Below, one piece after another: positions 25,992 to 36,345 of a DNA stretch of 64,000 bases (the first letter of the stretch is position 1; every line of letters starts with the position of its first letter). The notes under the pieces are model-generated. The model worked only from the letters and a program-made list of their open reading frames with translations. It was not told the origin of the DNA and searched no databases. The stretch comes from Candidatus Kryptobacter tengchongensis (lineage in GTDB: Bacteria > Bacteroidota > Ignavibacteria > Kryptoniales > Kryptoniaceae): contig FAON01000012.1 of NCBI GenBank assembly GCA_001485605.1, positions 62,001-126,000 of the forward strand, in the 5' to 3' direction. Both the position numbers and the translations under genes were made by a program.

Positions 25992-27539
25992 ATGAAGATA
26001 TTGATCGTTGACGATGTAAGCGAAAGCCTTGAACTTTTAAAGGAAGTTTTTGAAACTATGGGTCACGCTGTTTTAACCGCAAGCAACGGGATTGAAGCTC
26101 TTAAAATTCTTGAGCAAGAAAAGGTTGATGCCATAATTTCGGATGTTCTAATGCCAAAGATGGATGGATTTCAACTATGTAGAGAGGTGAAAAAAATTGA
26201 ATTCTTTAAAAACGTCCCATTCATATTTTACACTGCAAATTACACCGACCCTGAAGATGAAAAATTCGGGCTTAGCCTTGGGGCGGATGCTTATTTAGTT
26301 AAACCGGTTGACATTCAAATTCTTATAAACACAGTTGAAAAACTGCTTCAAAAAGAGAAATACCAAGTTTCAAAAATTGAATCAATAGGTGACGATGTTC
26401 AATATCTGAGGGAATACAACACTATTTTAATTCGCAAGCTTGAGGATAAAATGTATGAGCTTGAGCGAGCAAACGAGATGTTAAGAAAAATGAACGAAGA
26501 GCTTCAAATTTCACACGAGCAGTATAAAAGCCTGTTTGAAAACGCAGGAAAGCCAATTTTTATCGTTCAACCAGAAACATGGATGGTCCTTGACGCAAAC
26601 GATCAGGCGGAAGCCCTTTTGAAATGCACAAGGGATGAGATTTTAAATTTAAATTTTGCAAAGTATAAAAAATTTTTCCAGCCACTTTTTAAGGGCGTAA
26701 GGGTTGTTAATTTTGAAACGACCATGATTGATTTTGAAGGAACAGAAAAATTCGTTGAGATGACGGCTAATTTAATTGGCTACGCACATACAAGCACAAT
26801 TCAAGTTATAGTTTCAGACCTAACGGAGAAAAGAAAAATTCAGGAAGAACTGATACAAACGGAAAAGCTTGCTTCGCTTGGGAGATTATCCGCATCAATT
26901 GCCCACGAGATAAGAAATCCGCTCTCTGCGATAAATGTTAATCTTCAATTTCTACTTAAAAAATTTCCAGAGGGAGCTCAAGAAAGAAAATATCTTGATC
27001 TTGCACTTGAAGGCGTTCGTAGAATTGAAAAAATAGTTGAGGCAACACTAAACTTTGCTAAGCCGAGTAAGCCAATCGTCAAAGAAGAAAACATAAACGA
27101 TGTTATAAATGCAACTCTCCCACTTGTTGAAATATCAACGCTTAAGAAAAAAATTGAAATAATAACAAAACTTGAACCGAACCTTCCAAAAGTTAAAATT
27201 GACTTTAAGCAAATCCAGCAGGTCATACTAAACATATTGACAAATGCGGTTGATGCGATTGATAATGCTGGTCAAATAAAGATAAAGTCATATCGTGAAA
27301 TGGAAAACGATATGGATTATGTTGTCGTTTCAATTTCTGATACTGGTTGTGGAATTCCAAAAGATGAGCTTACAAAAATTTTTGAACCATTCTACACAAA
27401 AAAAAGCGATGGCACAGGGCTTGGTCTCGCAATAAGCAAACAAGTTATGAACCAGCATGATGGAAAAATTGAAGTTGAAAGCGAAGTAAATCGTGGAACA
27501 ACCTTTTATTTAAAATTTAAGGTAAAACAAGAGAGGTAG
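25992..27539 (+). CDS. Hybrid sensor histidine kinase (REC-PAS-HisKA-HATPase)
   Basis: 515 residues from ATG at 25992. Order of domains: an N-terminal receiver (DD at 7-8, phospho-acceptor D51 in ISDVLMPKMDG, K104), a coiled-coil linker (NTILIRKLEDKMYELERANEML), a PAS-like domain (about 190-290), a HisKA box with H305 (SIAHEIRNPLSAI), and a HATPase domain with N (ILTNAVDAI), G1 (DTGCGIP) and G2 (GTGLGLAIS) boxes. No TM segment, so it is cytoplasmic. An NtrC-type regulator starts four bases after its stop, and the two form a two-component pair. The longer TTG start is rejected because it lies in the promoter. Confidence 0.9.
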   Translation: MKILIVDDVSESLELLKEVFETMGHAVLTASNGIEALKILEQEKVDAIISDVLMPKMDGFQLCREVKKIEFFKNVPFIFYTANYTDPEDEKFGLSLGADAYLVKPVDIQILINTVEKLLQKEKYQVSKIESIGDDVQYLREYNTILIRKLEDKMYELERANEMLRKMNEELQISHEQYKSLFENAGKPIFIVQPETWMVLDANDQAEALLKCTRDEILNLNFAKYKKFFQPLFKGVRVVNFETTMIDFEGTEKFVEMTANLIGYAHTSTIQVIVSDLTEKRKIQEELIQTEKLASLGRLSASIAHEIRNPLSAINVNLQFLLKKFPEGAQERKYLDLALEGVRRIEKIVEATLNFAKPSKPIVKEENINDVINATLPLVEISTLKKKIEIITKLEPNLPKVKIDFKQIQQVILNILTNAVDAIDNAGQIKIKSYREMENDMDYVVVSISDTGCGIPKDELTKIFEPFYTKKSDGTGLGLAISKQVMNQHDGKIEVESEVNRGTTFYLKFKVKQER

Positions 27540-27543
27540 CAAA

Positions 27544-28938
27544 ATGAAGTTCAAAGTTATGGTGATTGATGATGACGAGCTTTTTAATCAATCCATAACA
27601 CAGGTTTTGAATGATTCAGGATATAATGTTGCTTCGTATCTATCTGGGGAGGAAGCATTGAAAAATCTGCAGAATGAGCGACCTGATATAATTTTGCTTG
27701 ATATTTTTTTGAAAGGTGAAAATGGACTTGACATTTTGAAAAAAATCAAGCAGGAAGAACCCACTCTTCCAGTTCTTATGATAACAGCTTATTCCGATGT
27801 AAACCTTGCGGTTCAGGCGATAAAACTTGGAGCGGATGATTTCATACTCAAACCCCTTGATTTTGAACAGCTTGAAATTGCCATGCAAAAAGCAGTTAAA
27901 AATCTCAAACTTCAGCGTGAGGTCCAACAGTTAAAGGAGACACTTGCAGAACATGCAGGGGAATATCGCCTAATCGGGCAAAGCAAGGGATTTCTTGAGG
28001 CTTTGCAGCTTGCAGAAAAATACTCAATTAGCGAAGATACAACCGTTTTAATAACGGGGGAAACAGGAACAGGTAAGGAGCTTATTGCAAGATATATTCA
28101 CGAAAAAAGCCCGAGGAAAGATGGACCGTTTATTGCCATAAATTGTGGAGCGATACCAAAAGATTTGGTTGAAAGCGAACTTTTTGGATATGAACGCGGG
28201 GCATTTACAGGTGCAACTGAAAAAATGAAACAGGGAAAATTTGAACTCGCACATGGCGGAACGCTTCTACTTGACGAAATAGGTGAGCTAAACCCCGAAG
28301 CACAGGTTAAATTATTACGAGTCCTCCAGGATAAAAAGTTCTATAGGCTTGGCGGAACAAAAGAAATATCAGTTAATGTCAGGGTTATCGCTTCAACAAA
28401 TAAAAACCTCAAAGAAGAAGTAGAAGCAGGCAGATTCAGAAGTGATCTTTATTACCGTTTGAACGTAGCAACGATACATCTTCCACCACTTCGCGAAAGA
28501 AAAGAGGATATACCGCTTCTTGTGATGAGCTTTATTGATGAATTTAATAGAAAATTTAGAAAAAACTTTAGCGATATTGATGAAAAAGCACTTGAGATTT
28601 TAAAATCATATCCGTGGCCTGGGAATATCCGTGAACTTCGCAACACAATAGAGAGAGTAATACTTATTGAAAATGACACAAAGATAAAACCTGAACACCT
28701 AAAACATCTTCAGGTTCCAAAAGTTGATTTTGAATCCAACGACGAAAGCGATTTTGTTCTTAAAATTCCTCCCAACGGAATAACTATGGATAAAGTTTTG
28801 CGTGAGCTTATAATTCAAACATTGAGGATGACAAACGGAAATCAAGTTCAAGCAGCAAAAATCCTCGGGATCAGTCGTTCAAAATTAAGATATAGAATGG
28901 AACAATTAAAAATTGAACAAAGAAAAATCTTAAAATAA
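27544..28938 (+). CDS. NtrC-family sigma54 response regulator
   Basis: 464 residues. Receiver domain with D9-D10-D11, phospho-acceptor D53 and K103-type lysine (FILKPLDFEQ); AAA+ domain with Walker A G172-ETGTGKE, the sigma54-contact loop G219-AFTGA-A224 and Walker B (GGTLLLDEIGEL); C-terminal Fis-type helix-turn-helix (GNQVQAAKILGISRSKLRYRM). It should activate sigma54 promoters when phosphorylated by the kinase just upstream. Its targets are not visible here; the next gene, dcd, follows by 14 bases and is probably only co-transcribed. Confidence 0.93.
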   Translation: MKFKVMVIDDDELFNQSITQVLNDSGYNVASYLSGEEALKNLQNERPDIILLDIFLKGENGLDILKKIKQEEPTLPVLMITAYSDVNLAVQAIKLGADDFILKPLDFEQLEIAMQKAVKNLKLQREVQQLKETLAEHAGEYRLIGQSKGFLEALQLAEKYSISEDTTVLITGETGTGKELIARYIHEKSPRKDGPFIAINCGAIPKDLVESELFGYERGAFTGATEKMKQGKFELAHGGTLLLDEIGELNPEAQVKLLRVLQDKKFYRLGGTKEISVNVRVIASTNKNLKEEVEAGRFRSDLYYRLNVATIHLPPLRERKEDIPLLVMSFIDEFNRKFRKNFSDIDEKALEILKSYPWPGNIRELRNTIERVILIENDTKIKPEHLKHLQVPKVDFESNDESDFVLKIPPNGITMDKVLRELIIQTLRMTNGNQVQAAKILGISRSKLRYRMEQLKIEQRKILK

Positions 28939-28952
28939 TTTACAAGGGAGAG

Positions 28953-29489
28953 ATGATACTTAGCGATAAAAGAATACTTGAGGAAATTGAAAAAGGCAAC
29001 ATTGTAATTGACCCATTTGATATAAACTGCCTGGGGACAAATAGTTATGACGTTCATCTTGGCGAATGGATGGCGGTTTATAAAAACGAGATACTTGATG
29101 CGAAAATTGAAAACGAACTTGAATATTTTAAAATCCCGCCGGAAGGGATAATACTTTATCCAAACAGACTTTATCTTGGGGTCACGCTTGAATATACCGA
29201 AACGCATGGCTTTGTTCCATTTCTTGAGGGTAAGTCAAGCGTTGGACGACTTGGGATAGATATTCATTCAACCGCCGGCAAAGGCGACGCTGGATATTGC
29301 AACCATTGGACACTTGAAATCTCAGTCAAGCAACCTGTTAGAATTTATGCGGGAATGCCGATCGGACAATTGATCTACTTTGAAATCTCTGGTGAAATTC
29401 TAACACCATATAACAAAAAGAAAAGTGCAAAATATAATCAGCGTTCAAATAAACCGATCGGCTCAATGATGTGGAAGAATTTTATATAA
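28953..29489 (+). CDS. dcd: dCTP deaminase
   Basis: 178 residues. Converts dCTP to dUTP in pyrimidine deoxynucleotide synthesis. The trimeric dUTPase-like fold is recognisable from INCLGTNSYDVHLG, EGKSSVGRLGIDIHSTAGKGDAGY and WTLEISVKQPVRIYAGMPIGQLIYF. An AAGGGAGAG sequence precedes the ATG. Whether it is mono- or bifunctional (with dUTPase activity) is not resolved. It converges with the pterin dehydratase gene, five bases apart, with no hairpin in between. Confidence 0.9.
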   Translation: MILSDKRILEEIEKGNIVIDPFDINCLGTNSYDVHLGEWMAVYKNEILDAKIENELEYFKIPPEGIILYPNRLYLGVTLEYTETHGFVPFLEGKSSVGRLGIDIHSTAGKGDAGYCNHWTLEISVKQPVRIYAGMPIGQLIYFEISGEILTPYNKKKSAKYNQRSNKPIGSMMWKNFI

Positions 29490-29494
29490 TCAAC

Positions 29495-29776
29495 TTACTC
29501 AATTTTGTCAATTTTCTCCGCTATCTTAAAATCCTTTTCGGTTACACCATTTTCACTATGAGTTCTTAAGGAAAGATTAACACGATTATATGAAATAAAA
29601 ATGTCCGGGTGATGATCAAGCTCTTCCGCTTCAAATGCAACTCTTAACACAAAAGCCATCGCTTCACGAAAGTCTTTAAATTTAAATTCTTTAACGATCG
29701 CATCACTTGTCTCGCTATAAACCCAGCCGTTTAAGTTTTTCAATCTATTTTCTAATTCGGATTTAGTAAGTTTCAT
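29495..29776 (-). CDS. phhB: 4a-hydroxytetrahydrobiopterin dehydratase
   Basis: 93 residues, the size of pterin-4a-carbinolamine dehydratase (PCD/DCoH). The signature EELDHHPDIFISYNRVNLSLRTH contains the catalytic histidines, and GVTEKDFKIAEKID closes the fold. It recycles the oxidised pterin of aromatic amino-acid hydroxylases; no such hydroxylase is in the window, and many bacteria carry the gene alone. It starts three bases after the ftsZ stop and probably rides on the division-cluster transcript. Confidence 0.88.
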   Translation of the reverse strand: MKLTKSELENRLKNLNGWVYSETSDAIVKEFKFKDFREAMAFVLRVAFEAEELDHHPDIFISYNRVNLSLRTHSENGVTEKDFKIAEKIDKIE

Positions 29777-29779
29777 TGT

Positions 29780-30991
29780 TTAATCCATAACTTGTTTTAA
29801 AAATGTTGGATTATCATCTTCATCATCTTTTGCGTCTTTAGCATTATGAATATCGGATTTATTTATGTTAAGAATAACTCCTCTGCGGATATATGCAGGC
29901 ACATTCAAATTTTCAGTGCGTGAGGTATCTTCCGATCTATCATAAACCGGGGTTATTTTTTTAGAAGGGTGAGGTGGTGTTTTTTTCGTCGGATAAGTTG
30001 GCACACCAAGACCAGTTGCGATAACGGTGACCATAATTTCATCGTTCATTGAATTATCAAGGACAACACCATAAATTAAATTCACATCTTCTCCTGTTTT
30101 ATCAGTTATAACTTTAATTGCATCTTCAACTTCTTTAAGTGTAACTTTACTCCCAACGATGTTAATTAGAACACCCTTTGCACCAACTATTGAGAGACCT
30201 TCAACCAATGGATTAGATATTGCCTTTTGCGAAGCTTCGGTTGCTCTGTGTTCACCTCTCGCAGACCCCGTTCCAAGAAGCGCATCTCCCATATCTCGCA
30301 TTATAGTTTTAACATCATTAAAATCAACATTAATTATTCCTGGCTTTATTATTATATCGGTTATACCACGAACAGCGTTATTAAGAACTTCATTTCCATA
30401 CTCAATTGCTGAAAGTATATCCGAATTTCCGGCAAGTGCAAGCAATTTTTGATTGCTTATGACAATTAGAGTATCAACTGATTCCCTAAGATTTTTCAAA
30501 CCATCTTCCGCTATTTTCATTCTTGCGCTACCTTCATAACTAAATGGAGTATAAACTATTCCAATTACGAGAGCTCCTAAGCTTTTGGCAATGTTGGCCA
30601 CTATCGGGGCTCCTCCTGTCCCTGTCCCTTTACCCATTCCAGCCGTGACAAAGACAAGATCACTTCCTTGAAGATATTTTTCAATTTCATCCTGCACCTC
30701 TTCAACTGCTTTTCTTCCAGTTTCAGGTTTTGCGCCAGCACCAAGTCCCTTGGTTAAACTTTTACCCGCCTGAATTTTGATTGGTGCTTTACACTCGGTT
30801 AATGATTGTAAGTCGGTGTTAATCCCGATAAGCTCAACGCCCGTGATTCCCCTTTTAATTAAATTGTTAATTGCATTACACCCACATCCTCCAACTCCAA
30901 CAACTTTTATCCTGGCTCCAGTATTTGACGATTGTTCTGAACCCTCAGCTAAAGTTATCACGGCAGCCTCCAAAGTTAGTTTTTTAACCAA
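29780..30991 (-). CDS. ftsZ: Cell division GTPase FtsZ
   Basis: 403 residues. The tubulin-like GTPase domain has [12 protein letters not shown] and the phosphate-binding loop [13 protein letters not shown] (the family usually shows GGGTGTG; here it is GKGTGTG), plus the T7 loop [11 protein letters not shown]. The conserved C-terminal peptide appears as [11 protein letters not shown], followed by an acidic tail of about 30 residues ending [10 protein letters not shown], similar to the double-ended tails seen in Bacteroidota. Forms the Z-ring. The start overlaps ftsA by eight bases. Confidence 0.95.
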   Translation of the reverse strand: MVKKLTLEAAVITLAEGSEQSSNTGARIKVVGVGGCGCNAINNLIKRGITGVELIGINTDLQSLTECKAPIKIQAGKSLTKGLGAGAKPETGRKAVEEVQDEIEKYLQGSDLVFVTAGMGKGTGTGGAPIVANIAKSLGALVIGIVYTPFSYEGSARMKIAEDGLKNLRESVDTLIVISNQKLLALAGNSDILSAIEYGNEVLNNAVRGITDIIIKPGIINVDFNDVKTIMRDMGDALLGTGSARGEHRATEASQKAISNPLVEGLSIVGAKGVLINIVGSKVTLKEVEDAIKVITDKTGEDVNLIYGVVLDNSMNDEIMVTVIATGLGVPTYPTKKTPPHPSKKITPVYDRSEDTSRTENLNVPAYIRRGVILNINKSDIHNAKDAKDDEDDNPTFLKQVMD

Positions 30992-32216
30992 AAATTGTTT
31001 TGAAAAAATCTTTTAACTTTTTCACCGTCTCATTAATAACACTTCCTTTGCTTTTCATTCCTTGTTTAATTTCCTCAGCTTTATATAAAACTAAACCTGC
31101 AGCGGTTGAATAAATTGGATTTTGAACTTCCTCTAAAAATCCTCCTGCAAATCCTTTCGTTGGGATCCCCAAGCGAGCGGGCATTTCAAACTTTTTACTT
31201 GCCAACTCAACTATCCCTTTCAAAAGAGCAGTTCCACCAGTCAAAACAATCCCAGCTGACAAACTTCTCGCAAAACCTTGCTTTCTCAAATGCTCTTCAT
31301 AAAGAATCTCAAATATCTCCTCAACTCTTGGCTGAATCACTTGGCAAAGCATGCTTCTTGTAATTTCAAAAGGTTCTCTGCTACCAATCCCATGAACTAT
31401 AATGCTTTTATCCTCTGTGATAGCATCTAAATAAGCATATCCTTCCTTTACTTTTAATTCCTCAGCGAGATATTTTTGAATTCTAAAAGCTTTTCTTATA
31501 TCTCCTGTTATTCTCTCCCCAGCTATTGGCAAACTTCCAGTATATCTTAGTATCCCATCTTCAAAAACTGCGACATCAGTTGTCCCGGCACCAATATCAA
31601 TTAAGGCTACGCCGATTTCTATTTCCTCGGGTTCAAGCACCGAATACGCAGAAGCGAGAGGTTGAAAAACAAACTCTTCAACTTCAAGACCTGCTCTGTT
31701 AACAGTTCTTCTGAAATTTTCAATTAAAGATACAGAAGCAGTCACAATATGAACCGTTGCTTCAACCCTTATCCCAATCATCCCGATAGGATCTTTTATG
31801 TGCTCAATGCCATCAACCTTGAACTCCTGAGGCAATGTATGTAAAATAATCTTATCGGATGGATACCGCACATTTTTCGCATCCTGGATTAAGCGTGCAA
31901 CATCTTCTTTAGTGATCTCATGATTCGGAGCCCGAGTTGTGATCACGCTCGTACTTAAAATCCCTTTAATATCACTTCCAGCAACGCCAACGATAACCTT
32001 TTTTACAGCTTCGCCAGATTGATTTTCAACCATGCTTATAACATTCCGTATCGCTCTGGATATAGTATCAATGTTAAATATCCCGCCACGAATAAACCCA
32101 TCACACGGGCTTTTCGCAAGCCCAAGAATGTTAACATCTCCATTTTCTTCAACTGATGCAACAAGTGCACAAACTTTACTTGTCCCTATGTCAAGCCCAA
32201 CTATTATCTGCGCCAT
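30984..32216 (-). CDS. ftsA: Cell division actin-like protein FtsA
   Basis: 410 residues. Actin-type ATP site: VGLDIGTSKVCALVA at the N-terminus, VALIDIGAGTTDVAVF in the middle and SAGIVLTGGTALLKGI late. The inserted 1C domain and a C-terminal amphipathic membrane-targeting helix ([17 protein letters not shown]) are present. It tethers FtsZ to the membrane and recruits later division proteins. Classic order ftsQ-ftsA-ftsZ. Confidence 0.95.
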   Translation of the reverse strand: MAQIIVGLDIGTSKVCALVASVEENGDVNILGLAKSPCDGFIRGGIFNIDTISRAIRNVISMVENQSGEAVKKVIVGVAGSDIKGILSTSVITTRAPNHEITKEDVARLIQDAKNVRYPSDKIILHTLPQEFKVDGIEHIKDPIGMIGIRVEATVHIVTASVSLIENFRRTVNRAGLEVEEFVFQPLASAYSVLEPEEIEIGVALIDIGAGTTDVAVFEDGILRYTGSLPIAGERITGDIRKAFRIQKYLAEELKVKEGYAYLDAITEDKSIIVHGIGSREPFEITRSMLCQVIQPRVEEIFEILYEEHLRKQGFARSLSAGIVLTGGTALLKGIVELASKKFEMPARLGIPTKGFAGGFLEEVQNPIYSTAAGLVLYKAEEIKQGMKSKGSVINETVKKLKDFFKTIFG

Positions 32217-32233
32217 AACCGATTCCCAATTTT

Positions 32234-32956
32234 TTAATTGAATTTCGCATATAACTTTTCATCATATCTTAAATCAATGTAAATAGGATAACCACGCTCT
32301 GGAACAACCTGAGTCCAAAATTCCCTTAACAGGATGAGTTTCTCTCCAATTTTATCCCCACCGAGAAAAACCATAACCGCACCTTCTGATGTAAAAAGGA
32401 TAAATTCACCATTTTCAAATCTAACCTCAGAGATCAAATCATAAACTTTTTCATCAATTGCATTTTTGATAAGTTCAAATTGCTTTTTTATCTGCCCAAT
32501 TGTATCCGAATTGAGATTTACCGGTTTGTAATTTATCCCGCTTAATAAAGGAACCGCAAATATCCTTCCGACCTCGTCAAATGGGATAATCTTGCCATCT
32601 AAATCAATGTAATAAATTCTGCCTCCATATATTGTCATAGCAATAGGCTTTCTCTCAAGCACCTCTATGAAAAGTACATCTGGCAAATTCGTGTAAACTT
32701 CAGCATATTTTATAAAACTATGTCTCTCAACTTTTCTTCTTATCTGGGCTAAGTTAATCTCCGAAATTTTAACACCCAACTTAACATCAGCAAGCTCGGT
32801 TATTTTTTCATCAGGTATCACTTTGTTCCCCTTAACAATTATTTTATTTACCACTCTGTTTTCACGCCAGTTCATTGCTCCAAAAACCAGGACAAGCATA
32901 AAGCCGATAAAAATTAAAAGCGTCCACATTTTTATTTCTCTTTCAACCAACCTCAT
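32234..32956 (-). CDS. ftsQ: Cell division protein FtsQ/DivIB
   Basis: 240 residues: a short cytoplasmic part, one TM helix (about 11-27, LLIFIGFMLVLVFGAMN), a POTRA domain (NKIIVKGNKVIPDEKITELADVKLG) and the FtsQ beta domain (ADVLFIEVLERKPIAM-like strand, then IYYIDLDGKIIPFD). Sequence conservation of FtsQ is low, so position between murB and ftsA is important support. It starts inside the murB stop (4-base overlap). Confidence 0.88.
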   Translation of the reverse strand: MRLVEREIKMWTLLIFIGFMLVLVFGAMNWRENRVVNKIIVKGNKVIPDEKITELADVKLGVKISEINLAQIRRKVERHSFIKYAEVYTNLPDVLFIEVLERKPIAMTIYGGRIYYIDLDGKIIPFDEVGRIFAVPLLSGINYKPVNLNSDTIGQIKKQFELIKNAIDEKVYDLISEVRFENGEFILFTSEGAVMVFLGGDKIGEKLILLREFWTQVVPERGYPIYIDLRYDEKLYAKFN

Positions 32957-33870
32957 ACCAAATTTTGAATTTCTTCTTCCTTAAACCCAATTAATCTAAC
33001 TTCAAGTTCAAGTTTTATCCCAAATTTTTCATAAACTTTATCCTGTATAAGTTTTATCAATTCAAGGACATCGCTTGCGGTTGCATTACCTTTATTGATG
33101 ATGAAATTTGCATGTTTTTCGGAGATTTGAGCATCGCCAATTTGAACTCCTTTCAACCCTGCCTCCTCTATTAATTTGCCAGCATAATTTCCAGGTGGAT
33201 TCTTGAAAATGCTTCCTGCATTTGGGAAATTAACAGGCTGCGTTTGATTTCGCTTGATCAAAATTTCACGCCTTACCCTTCTCATCTCATTAACATCACC
33301 ATAAGGGAATTTAAATCTCGCCTGAACGATAACATCTTTAGTTAAACCTGAAGTTCTATATCCAAACCCACAATCCTCTTTGTTCAACCTAATGAGTTCC
33401 AAATTTCTTATAACATCTACATCAATAAGATAATCTGAAATTTCACCAGAATAAGCCCCTGCGTTCATAACTATAGCTCCTCCCAATGTCCCTGGAATTC
33501 CTGCAAGCATTTCAACTCCACGAAAGCCATTTTCAATACAGAAATCAACAAACTTTGCAAGTTTAACGCCAGCCCCTGCGATAACACATTCACCTTCAAC
33601 TCTTATAAAATTCAAACCAGCCTCAAGGTTTATAACCGCACCCCTGAAACCCGCATCACTTATCAAAACATTACTTCCATTTCCGAGAATTACAAAATCA
33701 ATATCCTTCTCTTTAAGATATCGTATCAATCTCAAAAGTTCATCAACATCTTTTGGCTCAATATATAAATCAGCCGGTCCGCCTATCTTGAATGTTGAAT
33801 ACTTCGCAAGCGGTTCGTTGATCAAAATTTTACCTTTAACTATTTTTCTTATCTCTTCAAGATTTATCAT
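32953..33870 (-). CDS. murB: UDP-N-acetylenolpyruvoylglucosamine reductase MurB
   Basis: About 305 residues from ATG at 33870; a GTG at 33885 would add five. FAD-binding motifs STFKIGGPADLYIEP and ILGNGSNVLISD, catalytic segments FGYRTSGLTKDVI and NAGSIFKNPPGNYAGKLIEEAGLKG (with the proton-donor Ser) are present. Reduces enolpyruvyl-UDP-GlcNAc to UDP-MurNAc. Either start overlaps the murC end (14 or 29 bases). No ddl gene is found between murB and ftsQ. Confidence 0.94.
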   Translation of the reverse strand: MINLEEIRKIVKGKILINEPLAKYSTFKIGGPADLYIEPKDVDELLRLIRYLKEKDIDFVILGNGSNVLISDAGFRGAVINLEAGLNFIRVEGECVIAGAGVKLAKFVDFCIENGFRGVEMLAGIPGTLGGAIVMNAGAYSGEISDYLIDVDVIRNLELIRLNKEDCGFGYRTSGLTKDVIVQARFKFPYGDVNEMRRVRREILIKRNQTQPVNFPNAGSIFKNPPGNYAGKLIEEAGLKGVQIGDAQISEKHANFIINKGNATASDVLELIKLIQDKVYEKFGIKLELEVRLIGFKEEEIQNLV

Positions 33871-35254
33871 CTTTGAAGGAGTCACTAAGTTTTTTAATAA
33901 AATCGCCGCATATTCTCGTTATATCACCAGCTCCCATAAATACGACCATATCTCCAGGCTTAACAAGTTTTAAAACATAATTTGGGATTTCTTCCTTATT
34001 TTGAACATAATGAACTTCCTTATGACCGAAATTTCTCGCTGAATTTGCAATCAATTCACCGGTCACACCTTCAATTGGCTCTTCCCTCGCTGGATAAATA
34101 TCGGTTATAACACAAACATCCGCGTTAAAAAAAGAACGTCCAAATTCCTGATAAAAATCTCTTGTCCTTGAATAAAGATGCGGTTGAAATACAGCTATAA
34201 CCCTTCTTTTCCAACCGTCTTTCGCTGCTTGAAGAACCGCCTTTATTTCCGTCGGATGATGAGCGTAATCATCAACGACCATCACATTGTTAACCTCAGC
34301 TCTTATTTCAAAGCGTCTGTAAACACCTTTAAACTTTTCAACAGCGCTTTTTACTATTTCAAACTCAATCCCGAGTTCCATACCAACTGCAATCGCTGCA
34401 AGAGAATTTTTAACATTATGAATCCCTGGGACTTGCAGGTTTATCCTTCCATAATTTTTGCCCTTATAAATCAAATTGTAAGATGAGCTTCTTTCTTTAA
34501 ACTCTGGCTCAACAGCTTGAATATCTGCTTGAGCATTCAATCCGTAGGTTATAACTCTCTTTTTTATTAGCGGCATTATGTCTTGAATCATTGGCTCATC
34601 AAGGCAAAGGACAACAAAACCATAAAACGGGACTTTATTGGCAAAATCAACAAAGGCAGATTTTAATTCCTCAATGTTCCCATAAGAATCAAGATGTTCA
34701 GCTTCAAGCGTTGTTATGACCGCAATCGTTGGGGTAAGTTGAAGAAAAGACCTATCAAATTCATCAGCTTCAACGACAATAAAATTTCCATGCCCGAGCC
34801 GTGCGTTTGTCCCACCAAGGTCACGAAGAACTCCACCTACAATAACCGTTGGATCAAAGCCACCTTCAATTAAAACAAGTCCAACCATTGATGTTGTCGT
34901 CGTCTTCCCATGTGTTCCAGCTATACCAATTCCATACTTCAATCTCATAAGCTCCGCAAGCATCTCAGCCCTTCTTATCACTGGGATTTTTCTTCTCATC
35001 GCTTCCTGAATTTCTGGATTATCCATCTTTACGGCGGAAGAATAAACAACAACATCAACATCATCTTCAACATGTTCTGGGGCATGACCTTGATAAATTT
35101 TCGCCCCAAGATTTTCAAGCCTTTGCGTAATCTCGGACAATTGTTTATCTGAACCTGTGACCTTAAAACCTTGGTCAATCAAAATCTCCGCAATACCACT
35201 CATTCCAATTCCACCAATTCCAACGAAGTGTATTTTCTTAACCGTGCTGAACAT
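33857..35254 (-). CDS. murC: UDP-N-acetylmuramate-L-alanine ligase MurC
   Basis: 465 residues. N-terminal Rossmann motif FVGIGGIGMSGIAEILI, P-loop GIAGTHGKTTTTSMVG, central NFIVVEADEFDRSFLQL and C-terminal VVDDYAHHPTEIKAVL, all hallmarks of MurC. Adds the first amino acid (L-Ala) to UDP-MurNAc. Its start overlaps the murG end by 17 bases. Confidence 0.96.
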   Translation of the reverse strand: MFSTVKKIHFVGIGGIGMSGIAEILIDQGFKVTGSDKQLSEITQRLENLGAKIYQGHAPEHVEDDVDVVVYSSAVKMDNPEIQEAMRRKIPVIRRAEMLAELMRLKYGIGIAGTHGKTTTTSMVGLVLIEGGFDPTVIVGGVLRDLGGTNARLGHGNFIVVEADEFDRSFLQLTPTIAVITTLEAEHLDSYGNIEELKSAFVDFANKVPFYGFVVLCLDEPMIQDIMPLIKKRVITYGLNAQADIQAVEPEFKERSSSYNLIYKGKNYGRINLQVPGIHNVKNSLAAIAVGMELGIEFEIVKSAVEKFKGVYRRFEIRAEVNNVMVVDDYAHHPTEIKAVLQAAKDGWKRRVIAVFQPHLYSRTRDFYQEFGRSFFNADVCVITDIYPAREEPIEGVTGELIANSARNFGHKEVHYVQNKEEIPNYVLKLVKPGDMVVFMGAGDITRICGDFIKKLSDSFKDDKS

Positions 35255-36344
35255 TTTTCTTCCTTGCCAATTTTAAAATTGATTTTGCAATTAATTCACT
35301 TGCATTTGGGTTAGAAAGCGCCTTCGCTTTTTCTCTCATCATTTGAAGCTTTTCATCATCATTGATCAATTTAAAAATTTTTTCCTTTAATTTTGACTTT
35401 AATTCTGCGTCAAGCAAAATTTCACCAGCTCCATTTTCAAATAAAACTCTCGCATTTTCATATTGATGATTTGCGGTCGCAAACGGATACGGAACAAGGA
35501 TTGATGGAACACCAAAATATGTAATTTCAGATATCGTCGTTGCCCCAGCCCTACACAAAACAAGATCACAAGCAGAATAAGCATAATCAATTTCATCTAT
35601 AAATTTAAAAACCCTCACCCCAATTTCACCTTCACACCTTTTTTTAATATCTTCAAAATCAAGAGCCCCTGTTTGCCATATTACCTGAATTCCCTCACTG
35701 ATAAGTTCATCAATTACCTCAAGCACCGCTTGATTTATTGACCTTGCTCCAGCACTGCCACCAAAAATAAATAATGTTTTCTTCCCTATATCTAACCCAA
35801 AGAATCTCAATGCCTCATCCTTTGGATAAATTTTTAGATTACTTCTTACAGGATTCCCAGAGAGAAAAACATTATCTTTCCTTTTCAAATACTTACGAGT
35901 TATATCAAAACTTATATGAACCTCATCAACAAGCGACGAAAGAAGACGGGTTGTGATCCCTGGATAACTGTTCTGTTCTTGAATTAGCGTTGGGATGCCA
36001 GCTAAAGAAGCAACAAAAACTGGAGGACCACTTACATATCCACCAGTCCCAACAACAACATCAGGTTTGAACTTTTTCAGAATAAAAAAAGATTGAATTA
36101 AACTTACAACAAGCTTTAACGGGAAAAGCAAATTTCTTGGATCAAGTGAACGCCTGAAACCTGAAATCCAAATGGGCACAAACTTATACCCTGCTTTTGG
36201 AACAACTCTTGATTCAATCCTTCCTTTCGTGCCAACAAAAATTATCTCAGCGTTTTGTTCAATTTTTTTAATCGCATCTGCAAGCGCTATCCCTGGGAAA
36301 ATATGTCCTCCAGTTCCACCACCTGCAAACATTATCCTTACCAT
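35238..36344 (-). CDS. murG: Lipid II synthase glycosyltransferase MurG
   Basis: 368 residues, GT28 family. Glycine-rich loops FAGGGTGGHIFPGIALADAI and VGTGGYVSGPPVFVASL, and the donor-binding ICRAG-like segment CDLVLCRAGATTISEI with PSILVPYPFATANHQ. Transfers GlcNAc from UDP-GlcNAc to lipid I on the inner face of the membrane. The murG start is one base from the ftsW stop. Confidence 0.96.
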   Translation of the reverse strand: MVRIMFAGGGTGGHIFPGIALADAIKKIEQNAEIIFVGTKGRIESRVVPKAGYKFVPIWISGFRRSLDPRNLLFPLKLVVSLIQSFFILKKFKPDVVVGTGGYVSGPPVFVASLAGIPTLIQEQNSYPGITTRLLSSLVDEVHISFDITRKYLKRKDNVFLSGNPVRSNLKIYPKDEALRFFGLDIGKKTLFIFGGSAGARSINQAVLEVIDELISEGIQVIWQTGALDFEDIKKRCEGEIGVRVFKFIDEIDYAYSACDLVLCRAGATTISEITYFGVPSILVPYPFATANHQYENARVLFENGAGEILLDAELKSKLKEKIFKLINDDEKLQMMREKAKALSNPNASELIAKSILKLARKKNVQHG

Positions 36345-36345
36345 C

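Noticed and set aside
29490-29494. Terminator between the convergent dcd and phhB
   Set aside because: Only five bases separate the genes and no hairpin is present.
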